Positions 30,401 through 38,426 of a DNA stretch of 43,842 nucleotides are shown here, in pieces. Location of the stretch: assembly GCA_018645265.1 (NCBI GenBank), contig JABGOS010000049.1:1-43842 (forward strand), in the 5' to 3' direction. Positions within the stretch are counted from its first letter, which is position 1, and each line of letters starts with the position of its first letter. The DNA is from Deltaproteobacteria bacterium (GTDB taxonomy: Bacteria > UBA10199 > 2-02-FULL-44-16 > JAAZCA01). The translations under genes and the position numbers were made by a program. The notes under the pieces were generated by a model. That model saw only the letters and a list, made by a program, of their open reading frames with translations, had not been told where the DNA came from and did no database searches.

Positions 30401-30651
30401 ATGCCATCCGGTCTCTCCTTTTCAATTACCTTCTCAACAAAGTCGGGGGTCACAGGGAGGAAGTATACTTTATCCGCTAGGCCTTCGGATGTTTGAATTG
30501 TGGCAATATTTGGATTTACAAGAACGGTTCTTACACCCTCCTCCTTGAGTGCCTTAATCGCCTGGCTGCCGGAATAATCAAACTCACCAGCCTCCCCAAT
30601 TTTGAGAGCACCTGACCCTAGTATGAGAACTTTCTTAATCCGTTCGTTCAC
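27463..30651 (-). CDS. carB: carbamoyl-phosphate synthase large subunit
   Basis: 1062 aa; KKVLILGSGALKIGEAGEFDYSGSQA, duplicated ATP-grasp domains, C-terminal MGS domain. Confidence 0.98.
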   Translation of the reverse strand: MNERIKKVLILGSGALKIGEAGEFDYSGSQAIKALKEEGVRTVLVNPNIATIQTSEGLADKVYFLPVTPDFVEKVIEKERPDGILLSFGGQTALNCGVELYRTGILKKYSVEVLGTPVETIENTEDRELFTSRLAEIDVKVPLSCAATSLEAAKKAAGDIGYPVMVRIAYALGGLGSGPCADECELIEKVSAALSHTSQVLVEEFLTGWKEVEYEVVRDSADNCITVCNMENFDPLGIHTGESIVVAPSQTLTNEEYHNLREIAIRTIRHLGIVGECNIQYALNPVSGDYRVIEVNARLSRSSALASKATGYPLAFVSAKIALGKTLLEIDNSVTGVTKACFEPALDYLVVKIPRWDLKKFKRVSRRIGSGMKSVGEIMAIGRTFEEALQKGLRMLEIGACGLADDSYIDFEDLNEEIRTPSDERVFAIYHAIKGGMSVDCLYDLSKVDKWFLAKLENIASVERELSSVGGLLEGDLLRRAKRFGFSDKQIAAITDCQEEDVRLRRKELRIAPAIKRIDTLAAEYPAQTNYLYSTYSGYEDDIERDDKNSIMVVGSGSYRIGSSVEFDWCCVNTVQSLRRLGFNTIMINCNPETVSTDFDECDRLYFEELTFETVLDIYEREKPVGIILAVGGQVANNLAMKLHEAGVKILGTSAIDVDRAEDRHKFSTLLDKLGVNQPLWSELSTVDEALKFAEEVGYPVLVRPSYVLSGAAMAVAMNDENLTKFLEKAADVSKDHPVVISQFILNAKEIECDGVAKGGDLVGYVISEHVENAGVHSGDATIVVPPQRTYLETIRQIKDIASKVAKSLNINGPFNIQFLAKNNDVSVIECNLRASRSFPFVSKVCGENLIDIATKVMVDWPIPDVNLKPFNLEYVGVKAPQFSFTRLTGADPTLSVEMASTGEVACIGDDFEEAFLKSMLAVGFKMPVKSVLLSTGPRQNKSYFLPAARLLRDMGIKIYGTSGTVKYLTEQEIDAEEIGWPLEKGENAADNMIRRGDIDLVINIPKNYQHEELTNGYMIRRTAADYGVPLITNIQLARRFVESISKKSWDDLKIKAWKEYH

Positions 30652-30739
30652 TTATACTTTCCTTTCGCCAGCAAAGCGAGAAATGCAAGCAATGTCATGT
30701 ATCACCTTGCTTGCATTGCTGGCCTTACTTGCAAGGCAT

Positions 30740-31834
30740 CTACTTCAACATACTCACGAATTCATCAAACAAGAAACCGGTATCCACAGGTCCAGGCATC
30801 GCCTCAGGATGAAACTGCACACTCATGACTGAACGCGATGCATGCCTGATGCCTTCATTCGTGCCATCATTTAGATTCGTAAACCAAACCTCCCACCCAT
30901 CTGGGAGGGAATCCTCATCCACTGCATATCCATGATTCTGGGATGTGATGTAACACCTTTTGCTTCCTACTAGATGACACGGTTGGTTCTGACTTCTATG
31001 TCCAAATTTCAATTTATATGTCTTCGCTCCAGCTGCCAGTGCCAAAATCTGATTCCCAAGACATATTCCAAATGCAGGAATACCCTTCTCAAGCACCTTT
31101 TTCGCAGTATCGATTGTTGGCATACAATCCATGGGATCGCCTGGTCCATTAGAAAAAAGAACGCCATCTACATCAAGAGTCGTTATATCGTAGTCCCATG
31201 GAACGCGCAAAACACCGACACCCCGATTTGTAAGACTTCGGATGATCGTATTCTTACAGCCACAGTCGACGAGACCTACGCGTTTACTCGCCCCATCAAC
31301 ATTGTATTCCTGAATTTCATTTACCGACGTCTCGGATACTGGATGAAATGGTGGTATTACGATATCAGCTGCCGGGGTTGTTGTGGTCAAACACCCCGCC
31401 ATCGTTCCCTTCTCTCGAAGCTTTGTTACAAGCGCACGCGTATCGACGCATTCGATTCCCGTCACGCCCTCCTCCGCAAGCAGGTCTGACAATCCTCTTT
31501 TAGCGCTCCAATGATGATGATATTCTGAATATTCAGAAACAACCAACCCCCTCATATGGACCTGGTTGGATTCATAATTGCTCGTCAGCTCTTTTTCAAA
31601 CTCCGCAGGAACACCATAATTACCTATCAAAGGATATGTGAGGGTTAAGATCTGACCGCGATACGATGGATCCGTAAAGGATTCTGGATAGCCCACCATT
31701 CCCGTATTGAAGACGACTTCACCCAGGATTTCATTCTCAGGTGAAGCGCCAAAAGAAAAACCGCCAAATACGCTGCCATCCTCGAGAACGAGGGAAACTT
31801 TTTTGCGTTTTGACGGCCTAAAAACCTTTGTCAT
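30740..31834 (-). CDS. carA: carbamoyl-phosphate synthase small subunit
   Basis: 364 aa; GATase motif FGICLGNQILALA, VQFHPEAMPGP. Confidence 0.98.
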   Translation of the reverse strand: MTKVFRPSKRKKVSLVLEDGSVFGGFSFGASPENEILGEVVFNTGMVGYPESFTDPSYRGQILTLTYPLIGNYGVPAEFEKELTSNYESNQVHMRGLVVSEYSEYHHHWSAKRGLSDLLAEEGVTGIECVDTRALVTKLREKGTMAGCLTTTTPAADIVIPPFHPVSETSVNEIQEYNVDGASKRVGLVDCGCKNTIIRSLTNRGVGVLRVPWDYDITTLDVDGVLFSNGPGDPMDCMPTIDTAKKVLEKGIPAFGICLGNQILALAAGAKTYKLKFGHRSQNQPCHLVGSKRCYITSQNHGYAVDEDSLPDGWEVWFTNLNDGTNEGIRHASRSVMSVQFHPEAMPGPVDTGFLFDEFVSMLK

Positions 31835-31881
31835 CTTGAGGAGAGTTAACTAGAGGAATGAATCATTATCGTCAACAACGA

Positions 31882-31913
31882 AATAAAAGATTTGATCGAT
31901 TAAATCTTTTATT
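31882..31913. repeat. 12-bp perfect inverted repeat in a divergent intergenic region
   Basis: AATAAAAGATTT - GATCGATT - AAATCTTTTATT. Confidence 0.65.
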
Positions 31914-31950
31914 CGTAATTAGTTGAAACATAAATTATTGGGAGAAAATT

Positions 31951-32364
31951 ATGAAATGTCATACTGACTACCTCTACTTCAACACAAAGAAGCGCCATGA
32001 ATTTGTTAATATCACCGATAAAGTACAAGAGGTTATAGATAGCAGCGGTGTTCAGGATGGAATGGCGCTCGTATCGGCAATGCACATCACTGCAGGCGTA
32101 TACGTAAACGATGCAGAATCAGGTCTAATTCATGACATCGAATCATGGCTCAAAGAGATCGCTCCTACAAATAAGAATTATCGTCATCACATGACTGGCG
32201 AGGATAACGGATACGCCCACCTCTGGAACCTAATCGTTGGGCACCAGGTTACCGTGCCAATTACAAAGGGAACCCTTGATTTTGGCCCCTGGCAACAAAT
32301 CTACTATGCAGAGTTCGATGGAATTAGAAAGAAGCGCGTGATCGTCAAGGTCATGGGACTATAA
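31951..32364 (+). CDS. YjbQ / UPF0047 family protein
   Basis: [58 protein letters not shown]. Confidence 0.9.
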   Translation: MKCHTDYLYFNTKKRHEFVNITDKVQEVIDSSGVQDGMALVSAMHITAGVYVNDAESGLIHDIESWLKEIAPTNKNYRHHMTGEDNGYAHLWNLIVGHQVTVPITKGTLDFGPWQQIYYAEFDGIRKKRVIVKVMGL

Positions 32365-32511
32365 TTCAGTTCGCTAGATACTTTTTCCCTAAATTACTTC
32401 AGAAAAAGCTCATAACCATCTTGAAAATAACCACTCTTAATGTTATTCTCTTATACGCCTTATGGGGAATACCTAAATTACTTAATATTATTAACACGTT
32501 AGGAGATAAAT

Positions 32512-34230
32512 ATGTCCATAACCAGGTCCGCTTATGTCGTCTTTCTCTATATAATTTTGCTGAGTTTGATCGGTGTTCAGGCTGGATGTGGACATGCTGG
32601 AAGCGGGCAACTGATTCAGCCTGACGAAGAACTTCTTCCTGATCCCGCAGTCATAGTACCCGTCTCAGATGATGATAATGACGGAATTCCTGATGCAGTG
32701 GACAACTGCATCGATCTAACCAATCCCTCCCAATCTGATATAGATTCTGACGGTGTTGGCGACCTCTGCGACGATGACATGGATGGAGATGAAATACCAA
32801 ATCCTGGTGATAATTGCCCAACGACACCCAACAACCGACAGACCGATTCAGATGGAGATGACATAGGTGATAAATGCGACGATCATTTCGATGATGTCGA
32901 TGGTGATGGAATAGGAGATGGCGTTGATAATTGCGAAGATATAGCTAATGCCGATCAGACTGATACGGATGATGATGGTGACGGTGATGCATGTGATGAT
33001 GATTGGGATGACGATACTATAGAAAATGCAGTGGATAACTGCCCGCTGATAGTAAACAGCAATCAGATAGATACAGATGCTGACGGAGATGGTGACTCAT
33101 GTGACGAGGATGACGATGATGACGGCGTAATCGATGAGAATGACAACTGTGTCCAGACTGCCAATCCAGCCCAGTCCGATGCACCTGACGGCGATGGAGT
33201 CGGTGATGCGTGTGATGACGATGATGATAACGATGCGATAGATGACGGAATCGATAATTGCCCTCTCATAGTAAATAACGACCAGGTAGATACTGATGGC
33301 GATACTCTGGGCGATTCCTGCGATGACGATGACGATGACGATGGCGTACTCGACCTTTCCGACAACTGTCGTACCACCGTAAATCCTGGACAGGCCGATA
33401 CAGATGGGGATGGCGTTGGTAATGCTTGTGACGGCGATGATGACGGCGATGGTGTTCTCGATGGCCTTGATAATTGCGTAACGGTTGCAAACACAGACCA
33501 GTCAAACATTGACGGCGATCTTCTTGGAGATCTCTGCGATGATGATATGGATGGTGATGGAACCGATAATGGTGCTGATAACTGTCCAATAATCGCCAAC
33601 CCAGTTCAGAATGACAATGACGGTGACGGTGATGGTGACGCCTGTGATGAGGATGACGATAATGATGGCGTTCAGGATGTGGCGGACAACTGTCAATTCG
33701 ATCCAAACCCGGCTCAGGATAATAACGACGGCGATGCGGAAGGTGATGAGTGTGATACTGATGATGACAATGACGGAATCCCAGATTTAACTGACAACTG
33801 CGAATTCGACCAGAACGCCGATCAAGCTGATAATGATGGCGATGGGATCGGCGACATCTGTGATCCGGATGATGACGATGATGGAATTCTGGATGATGGG
33901 GATGACAATGATCTGATCGGAACAACAACTTGTAGCGGATTGGGTTCAAAGACAGGTGGCACAGCGGTCGACTGCGACGATAACTGCCAATTTGGATTTA
34001 ACCCGAATCAGATAGACATCGATTCCGATGGTATCGGTAATGTCTGCGATGATGATATTGATGGAGATAGCGTAGTCAACGCAAGTGACAACTGTCAGTA
34101 TATCTCCAATGTCAGCCAGGAGGACTTTGATTCGGATGGCGATGGTGATGAATGCGACCCTGATGATGATAACGACGGGATTGCCGACCTTATAGACCAG
34201 TGCCCCTACTACGATGGGGCATGTCCCTGA
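32512..34230 (+). CDS. thrombospondin type-3 repeat lipoprotein
   Basis: 572 aa; lipobox GVQAGC, then about 14 DNC-x-Q-x-DxDGDGxGDxCD units. Confidence 0.88.
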   Translation: MSITRSAYVVFLYIILLSLIGVQAGCGHAGSGQLIQPDEELLPDPAVIVPVSDDDNDGIPDAVDNCIDLTNPSQSDIDSDGVGDLCDDDMDGDEIPNPGDNCPTTPNNRQTDSDGDDIGDKCDDHFDDVDGDGIGDGVDNCEDIANADQTDTDDDGDGDACDDDWDDDTIENAVDNCPLIVNSNQIDTDADGDGDSCDEDDDDDGVIDENDNCVQTANPAQSDAPDGDGVGDACDDDDDNDAIDDGIDNCPLIVNNDQVDTDGDTLGDSCDDDDDDDGVLDLSDNCRTTVNPGQADTDGDGVGNACDGDDDGDGVLDGLDNCVTVANTDQSNIDGDLLGDLCDDDMDGDGTDNGADNCPIIANPVQNDNDGDGDGDACDEDDDNDGVQDVADNCQFDPNPAQDNNDGDAEGDECDTDDDNDGIPDLTDNCEFDQNADQADNDGDGIGDICDPDDDDDGILDDGDDNDLIGTTTCSGLGSKTGGTAVDCDDNCQFGFNPNQIDIDSDGIGNVCDDDIDGDSVVNASDNCQYISNVSQEDFDSDGDGDECDPDDDNDGIADLIDQCPYYDGACP

Positions 34231-34236
34231 TCTGAA

Positions 34237-34395
34237 TTATTTGCCCATCAGTCGATGAATCGTACCAGTTTTCTGATTTATAAGAACCAGATTGTAACTA
34301 CCATCAGCTGAGGTGGCTGATTTCAGCGTGTAAATTTCGCTCATAGCCCAGATTGCAGCAATAACCAGCACAAAGATCAGTATTAACTTTTTCAT
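34237..34395 (-). CDS. small membrane/secreted protein of unknown function
   Basis: 52 aa MKKLILIFVLVIAAIWAMSEIYTLKSATSADGSYNLVLINQKTGTIHRLMGK with GGGGGAA ribosome-binding site; shorter start than the track. Confidence 0.55.
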   Translation of the reverse strand: MKKLILIFVLVIAAIWAMSEIYTLKSATSADGSYNLVLINQKTGTIHRLMGK

Positions 34396-34514
34396 AAGTT
34401 CCCCCTTTTCTGCGTGAATTATACTGATCCCCCCTTGAGAGATCAAAATAAATTAGCGCCACCTCTAAATACCTGATTATCATAAATAAATAATCAGAGA
34501 TCCTCTCGCTTAAA

Positions 34515-34571
34515 AAAGTGTCCGACACTTTATGCTGAAAATGCCAAAAAAGTGTCCGACACTTTTTTGGC
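34515..34571. repeat. pair of REP-like palindromes (AAAGTGTCCGACACTTT)
   Basis: Two copies (34515-34531 and 34543-34571); the second is a 29-nt palindrome GCCAAAAAAGTGTCCGACACTTTTTTGGC. Confidence 0.85.
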
Positions 34572-34579
34572 GGTTGCAT

Positions 34580-34612
34580 GAAAAAGGCCGACTGAAGTAG
34601 TCGGCCCTTTTC
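34580..34612 (-). terminator. intrinsic terminator downstream of the htrA-like gene
   Basis: GGGCCGACT-ACTTC-AGTCGGCC followed by a T-run on the minus strand. Confidence 0.75.
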
Positions 34613-34639
34613 CTGTCAGTCTATGTAAGTGTGAATTGC

Positions 34640-36136
34640 TTACAGCTTGAATGCCACGTAAATGCTGGCACTACCACGCTTGATGAAGAGACGAACAGGG
34701 TCACCCTTCTTCAGCTTATCAACAACACCCTCATACGCTTCTATTGTTTGAACCTTCTGATCATTGATCTCCAGTATAAGATCATCAGTTCTGACATTGG
34801 CATATGAAGCTGCCGAATCAGGTTCTACCCGTTTCACCAAAACTCCTTTGAAATTTGCTGTGATACCCAGCTGTCTAGCTTTATCAGGGGTTATTGAAGT
34901 TACAATAAGGCCAAGATTATCAGCTTTCCCCCTACCAATAGCTGGCTGCCTGAAAGCCTCCTTGCTCTCTTTATATTTTCCAATCTCAACATCAAATGTC
35001 TTCTGTTCACCCTTCCGGAGAACCATAATCTTTGATTTCTTCCCCGGTTTCGTATGGCCGATGTGCAAGGAAATATCGAGTGGTTCCTCGATCCTCTCAC
35101 CATCATACTCGAGCATGACATCACCCCTCTTTAGACCAGCAGCCTCAGCTGGAGAACCGCTGTACACTTCTGCAATAAGTGCACCCTCCGTCTTTTTCAG
35201 ACCGAATGACTTGGCCAACTCCGGAGTTACCTCCTGAATTGCAACACCGAGCCACCCGCGCGATACGCTCCCTTTTTCAATCAACTCCGGAATTTCCTTC
35301 TTCGCCAAATCGATCGGAATGGCGAAGCCAATGCCCTGGCCGCCAGCGTGAATCATCGTATTGATTCCGATAACTTCGCCTTTCAGGTTGAAAAGCGGGC
35401 CCCCACTATTTCCAGGATTAATCGATGCATCGGTCTGAATGAATTTTGCATAAGGAGCACCACCGCCTATCAAACGCCCCTTGGCACTAACAACTCCTAC
35501 AGTCACAGTATGTTCCAACCCAAAGGGGTTTCCAATCGCCATAACCCAATCACCTGGACGCATCGCTTTTGAACTACCAAGCCTTGCAAAAGGAAGATTT
35601 TTGTCATTTTTGATTTTGATAACCGCAATATCAGACCTCTCATCTATGCCCAAAACCTTCGCTTTGAATGTCCTACCATCCGAAAGCCCTACCTCGATAT
35701 CATCGGCACCTGCTACAACATGATTGTTAGTCAGAATTGTACCATTCGCATCTATTATAAAACCTGATCCTAGACTCTTCGACATCCTCTCGCGGGGAGC
35801 ATCAGGCATTCCTTCAAAAAATCTATCAAAGAAATTATCAAATGGATCCCTCGGACCGAACCTCGGAAATTGCTGACCTCCAAAACCTCCACGGACCTTT
35901 TTGCTCGTAGAAATATTAACTACCGACTTGCCGACCTTCTCTGCCAGGTCCGCAAACGACTTTGGTTCTGCCCTGAACCATGCAGCCGGTCTAGTATCGA
36001 CTTTTTTCTGCCCACCTACTATGTCGACGCTATATCCCTTCCTTATATTGCCCGTCCAAACCACCGTCGCAGCAACTACTACAGCTGTAATTATTGAAAT
36101 ACTGATAACCGTAAATATTGAATATCTCTTAGCCAT
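34640..36136 (-). CDS. HtrA/Deg-family serine protease (Do-like) with two PDZ domains
   Basis: LTNNHVVAGADDIEV, SDIAVIKIK, DASINPGNSGGPLFNLKGEVIGIN; two PDZ domains. Confidence 0.95.
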   Translation of the reverse strand: MAKRYSIFTVISISIITAVVVAATVVWTGNIRKGYSVDIVGGQKKVDTRPAAWFRAEPKSFADLAEKVGKSVVNISTSKKVRGGFGGQQFPRFGPRDPFDNFFDRFFEGMPDAPRERMSKSLGSGFIIDANGTILTNNHVVAGADDIEVGLSDGRTFKAKVLGIDERSDIAVIKIKNDKNLPFARLGSSKAMRPGDWVMAIGNPFGLEHTVTVGVVSAKGRLIGGGAPYAKFIQTDASINPGNSGGPLFNLKGEVIGINTMIHAGGQGIGFAIPIDLAKKEIPELIEKGSVSRGWLGVAIQEVTPELAKSFGLKKTEGALIAEVYSGSPAEAAGLKRGDVMLEYDGERIEEPLDISLHIGHTKPGKKSKIMVLRKGEQKTFDVEIGKYKESKEAFRQPAIGRGKADNLGLIVTSITPDKARQLGITANFKGVLVKRVEPDSAASYANVRTDDLILEINDQKVQTIEAYEGVVDKLKKGDPVRLFIKRGSASIYVAFKL

Positions 36137-36215
36137 TTAACCCCCTTGAACCTTGTCTCGTGAATTATGAGGAGTAGGCATATATACCCACAACGCAAGA
36201 CACACGAGGCACGAC

Positions 36216-36629
36216 TCATTTTCCCTTCTCGATATACATCACTCTGAGATCGTAGAGCAGATGTTCCAGCAGCCTATCTTCATCCTCGCTCAAATTTCCT
36301 TTCGTTTTCTCCTGCAATACACCGAGGATATCGATCGTCTGCTTGGCAAGCGGAAGATCGGCTGCCTGTTTTCCAGTCCCCGGATTCGCTATCATCCCTA
36401 AGTGAACTTGTGCTGACGTAGCAAGAGAAAGAACAAATGTCGGAAAATCTATCGCCGGCAGAGGTGTTGAATCCTTAGCAGCTCCCTCCGTTTCGGAGGA
36501 TGGTTCCTGCCCAGCATCTGCCCTCTCTTCACCGAGATCTTCCTCCTTAGCGCTGCCATCGTCTGTAAATCGACGCTTATCATTGATCTTGATCTCATCA
36601 GGTGTCTCTTTTGATTCATCCTTGACCAT
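36216..36629 (-). CDS. DUF1844 family protein
   Basis: FPTFVLSLATSAQVHLGMIANPGTGKQAADLPLAKQTIDILGVLQEKTKGNLSEDEDRLLEHLLYDLRVMYIE. Confidence 0.88.
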   Translation of the reverse strand: MVKDESKETPDEIKINDKRRFTDDGSAKEEDLGEERADAGQEPSSETEGAAKDSTPLPAIDFPTFVLSLATSAQVHLGMIANPGTGKQAADLPLAKQTIDILGVLQEKTKGNLSEDEDRLLEHLLYDLRVMYIEKGK

Positions 36630-36813
36630 ATAACCTCCAAAATTTTGAGCGGATTTTGTTACCCCTCCGCCATTCCGATGTCAAGCGAGAGCCGGCCAGT
36701 AAATCCTTTTAAATCACAAATGGTTATAAAAAGGGCTGTAGTCAAGTGCAAGAGGCAGAAAAACCCCATTTTTCCTTTGCGATTTTCTAATCCATTCCAT
36801 ACTATCCGCCGCT

Positions 36814-37569
36814 ATGAAAGCTATATTACTGATGATTTTTGTGTTTCTGCTAACCCTATCCACATCCTGCGGAAAGAGTATGCCGTCGATAGGCGGTGGC
36901 GACCCAACTAAGGAGTTTGGGGAGTGTATGAAACTCTCGGAGAAAGGCAAGTTTGAGGATACTGTTCAATGCCTGGAGATGTTCAAGGCTAGATATCCTC
37001 AAACAAAGCTGGGTCAGGAAGCGGAACTAAGAATTGGCGATGCTTACTTCGCCAAGAAGGAATATCTTTTGGCTGCTGAGGCCTATTTAGCCTATCTCAG
37101 GCTACACCCGAGAAGCCGAAAAGCTGATTATGCCCATTTCAGGATCGGCGAGGCCTATTTTAGGGAAAGTCCCAAGGCGATCGATAGAGATCAGGAGTAT
37201 CTTGAGAGCGCTATCGACCATCTCGCTATAGTTATCAGGCGCTATCCCAATAGCCCCTATGCAGGTCTTGCAAAAACCGCATGGCAAAAAGCTCGGAAAC
37301 GAGTTGCCCGCCGAACATTCTACATCGGTCGATTTTATTACAGGACTGGCGAATACAAGTCGTGTATTCCGCGTTTCTTAGAAGTGGCAAGCAGGTACCC
37401 GGATTCAGGACTGGCTGACAAATCCTTATTCAAGGCACTGGAGGCAGCTCTTGAACTGAAGAAGATAGAGAAAGCCAAAGAGGCATACGGCATGCTTCTC
37501 TCGGATTACCCTGATAGCAAATATACGAAAAGCGCTGAGAAAAAACTCTTAAGGCGGATCAAAAACTAA
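36814..37569 (+). CDS. bamD: outer membrane assembly lipoprotein BamD/YfiO-like
   Basis: Lipobox LSTSC, TPR units, and DRDQEYLESAIDHLAIVIRRYPNSPYA. Confidence 0.82.
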   Translation: MKAILLMIFVFLLTLSTSCGKSMPSIGGGDPTKEFGECMKLSEKGKFEDTVQCLEMFKARYPQTKLGQEAELRIGDAYFAKKEYLLAAEAYLAYLRLHPRSRKADYAHFRIGEAYFRESPKAIDRDQEYLESAIDHLAIVIRRYPNSPYAGLAKTAWQKARKRVARRTFYIGRFYYRTGEYKSCIPRFLEVASRYPDSGLADKSLFKALEAALELKKIEKAKEAYGMLLSDYPDSKYTKSAEKKLLRRIKN

Positions 37570-37607
37570 AATAATCCGATTGCACAAGCTCTATCCATGG
37601 AGGTGCC

Positions 37608-38426
37608 ATGAAGCAAGTTAGAGAGCTCATCACGCTCGGCAAACAACATTTCGATAACAAGGAATATGACCGAGCTGAGCAGTACCTACAAAAGGTTCTT
37701 CACCTAAACGTCAAGTATGCTGATGTATTTAACATGCTTGGTGTGGTCGCTCACGTAAAGGGAAGATTCGCTAGTGCCATAGATTACTTTACCAGAGCTC
37801 TTGAGATAAATTCTAACTACACGGAAGCCGCATTAAACTTGGCTGTTCTCTATAACGATCTCGGTCAATACGACGATGCTAAGAAACTCTACGGAAGTCT
37901 CAGGAAGAACTCAAAAAAAACGAATGGCCAAATCGAGCCGGTTCTCAGGGGTAAGCTATCTAATTTACATGCCGATATAGGCGACATCTACAGGTCGATC
38001 GGACTATACCCCTTTGCGATTGATGAATACGAAAAAGCCCTTCACCATAATCCAAAATATTACGACATTAGGACAAAATTGGGACAGGCACTTCGTGAGC
38101 ATGGCAATTGCGATGATTCCCTCAAAGAGTTTAAGAAAGTTTTGAAGAACGATCCAAAGTATTGCCCTGCGCTTATCCAACAGGGCATCACCTTTTACAC
38201 CATGGAAAAAGTCAACAATGCTGTCAAAAGCTGGAAGGCCGCGTTGGATAAGGACCCTGAGAATAAATATGCACAGATGTATTTAAGGCTATCCGAGGCT
38301 ACATCTAAATTGGCCACACCCCCTGTCAAGAAATCACCTAAAGCAAAGAAGATATCTCCGAAGGCAAAGAAAATAAAAACTACAGCGAAAAATACTTCAC
38401 CAAAGAAGAGGACTAAGAAAAGATGA
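37608..38426 (+). CDS. TPR protein with Lys/Pro-rich C-terminal tail
   Basis: 272 aa; TPR units; tail PPVKKSPKAKKISPKAKKIKTTAKNTSPKKRTKKR. Confidence 0.85.
   Translation: MKQVRELITLGKQHFDNKEYDRAEQYLQKVLHLNVKYADVFNMLGVVAHVKGRFASAIDYFTRALEINSNYTEAALNLAVLYNDLGQYDDAKKLYGSLRKNSKKTNGQIEPVLRGKLSNLHADIGDIYRSIGLYPFAIDEYEKALHHNPKYYDIRTKLGQALREHGNCDDSLKEFKKVLKNDPKYCPALIQQGITFYTMEKVNNAVKSWKAALDKDPENKYAQMYLRLSEATSKLATPPVKKSPKAKKISPKAKKIKTTAKNTSPKKRTKKR

Noticed and set aside
30974-31489. 171-aa plus-strand ORF
   Set aside because: Antisense to carA; no recognisable family.
33063-33949. Ser/Pro-rich and His/Arg-rich minus-strand ORFs (178 and 227 aa)
   Set aside because: Antisense of the Asp-rich TSP3 repeat; the low-complexity composition is forced by GAT/GAC codons.
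32700-34200. Apparent DNA-level tandem repeat / CRISPR-like periodicity
   Set aside because: The spacing is the TSP3 protein repeat in frame; units are diverged and there are no spacers between identical repeats.
34764-35237. 157-aa plus-strand ORF
   Set aside because: Antisense to the HtrA-like protease gene.
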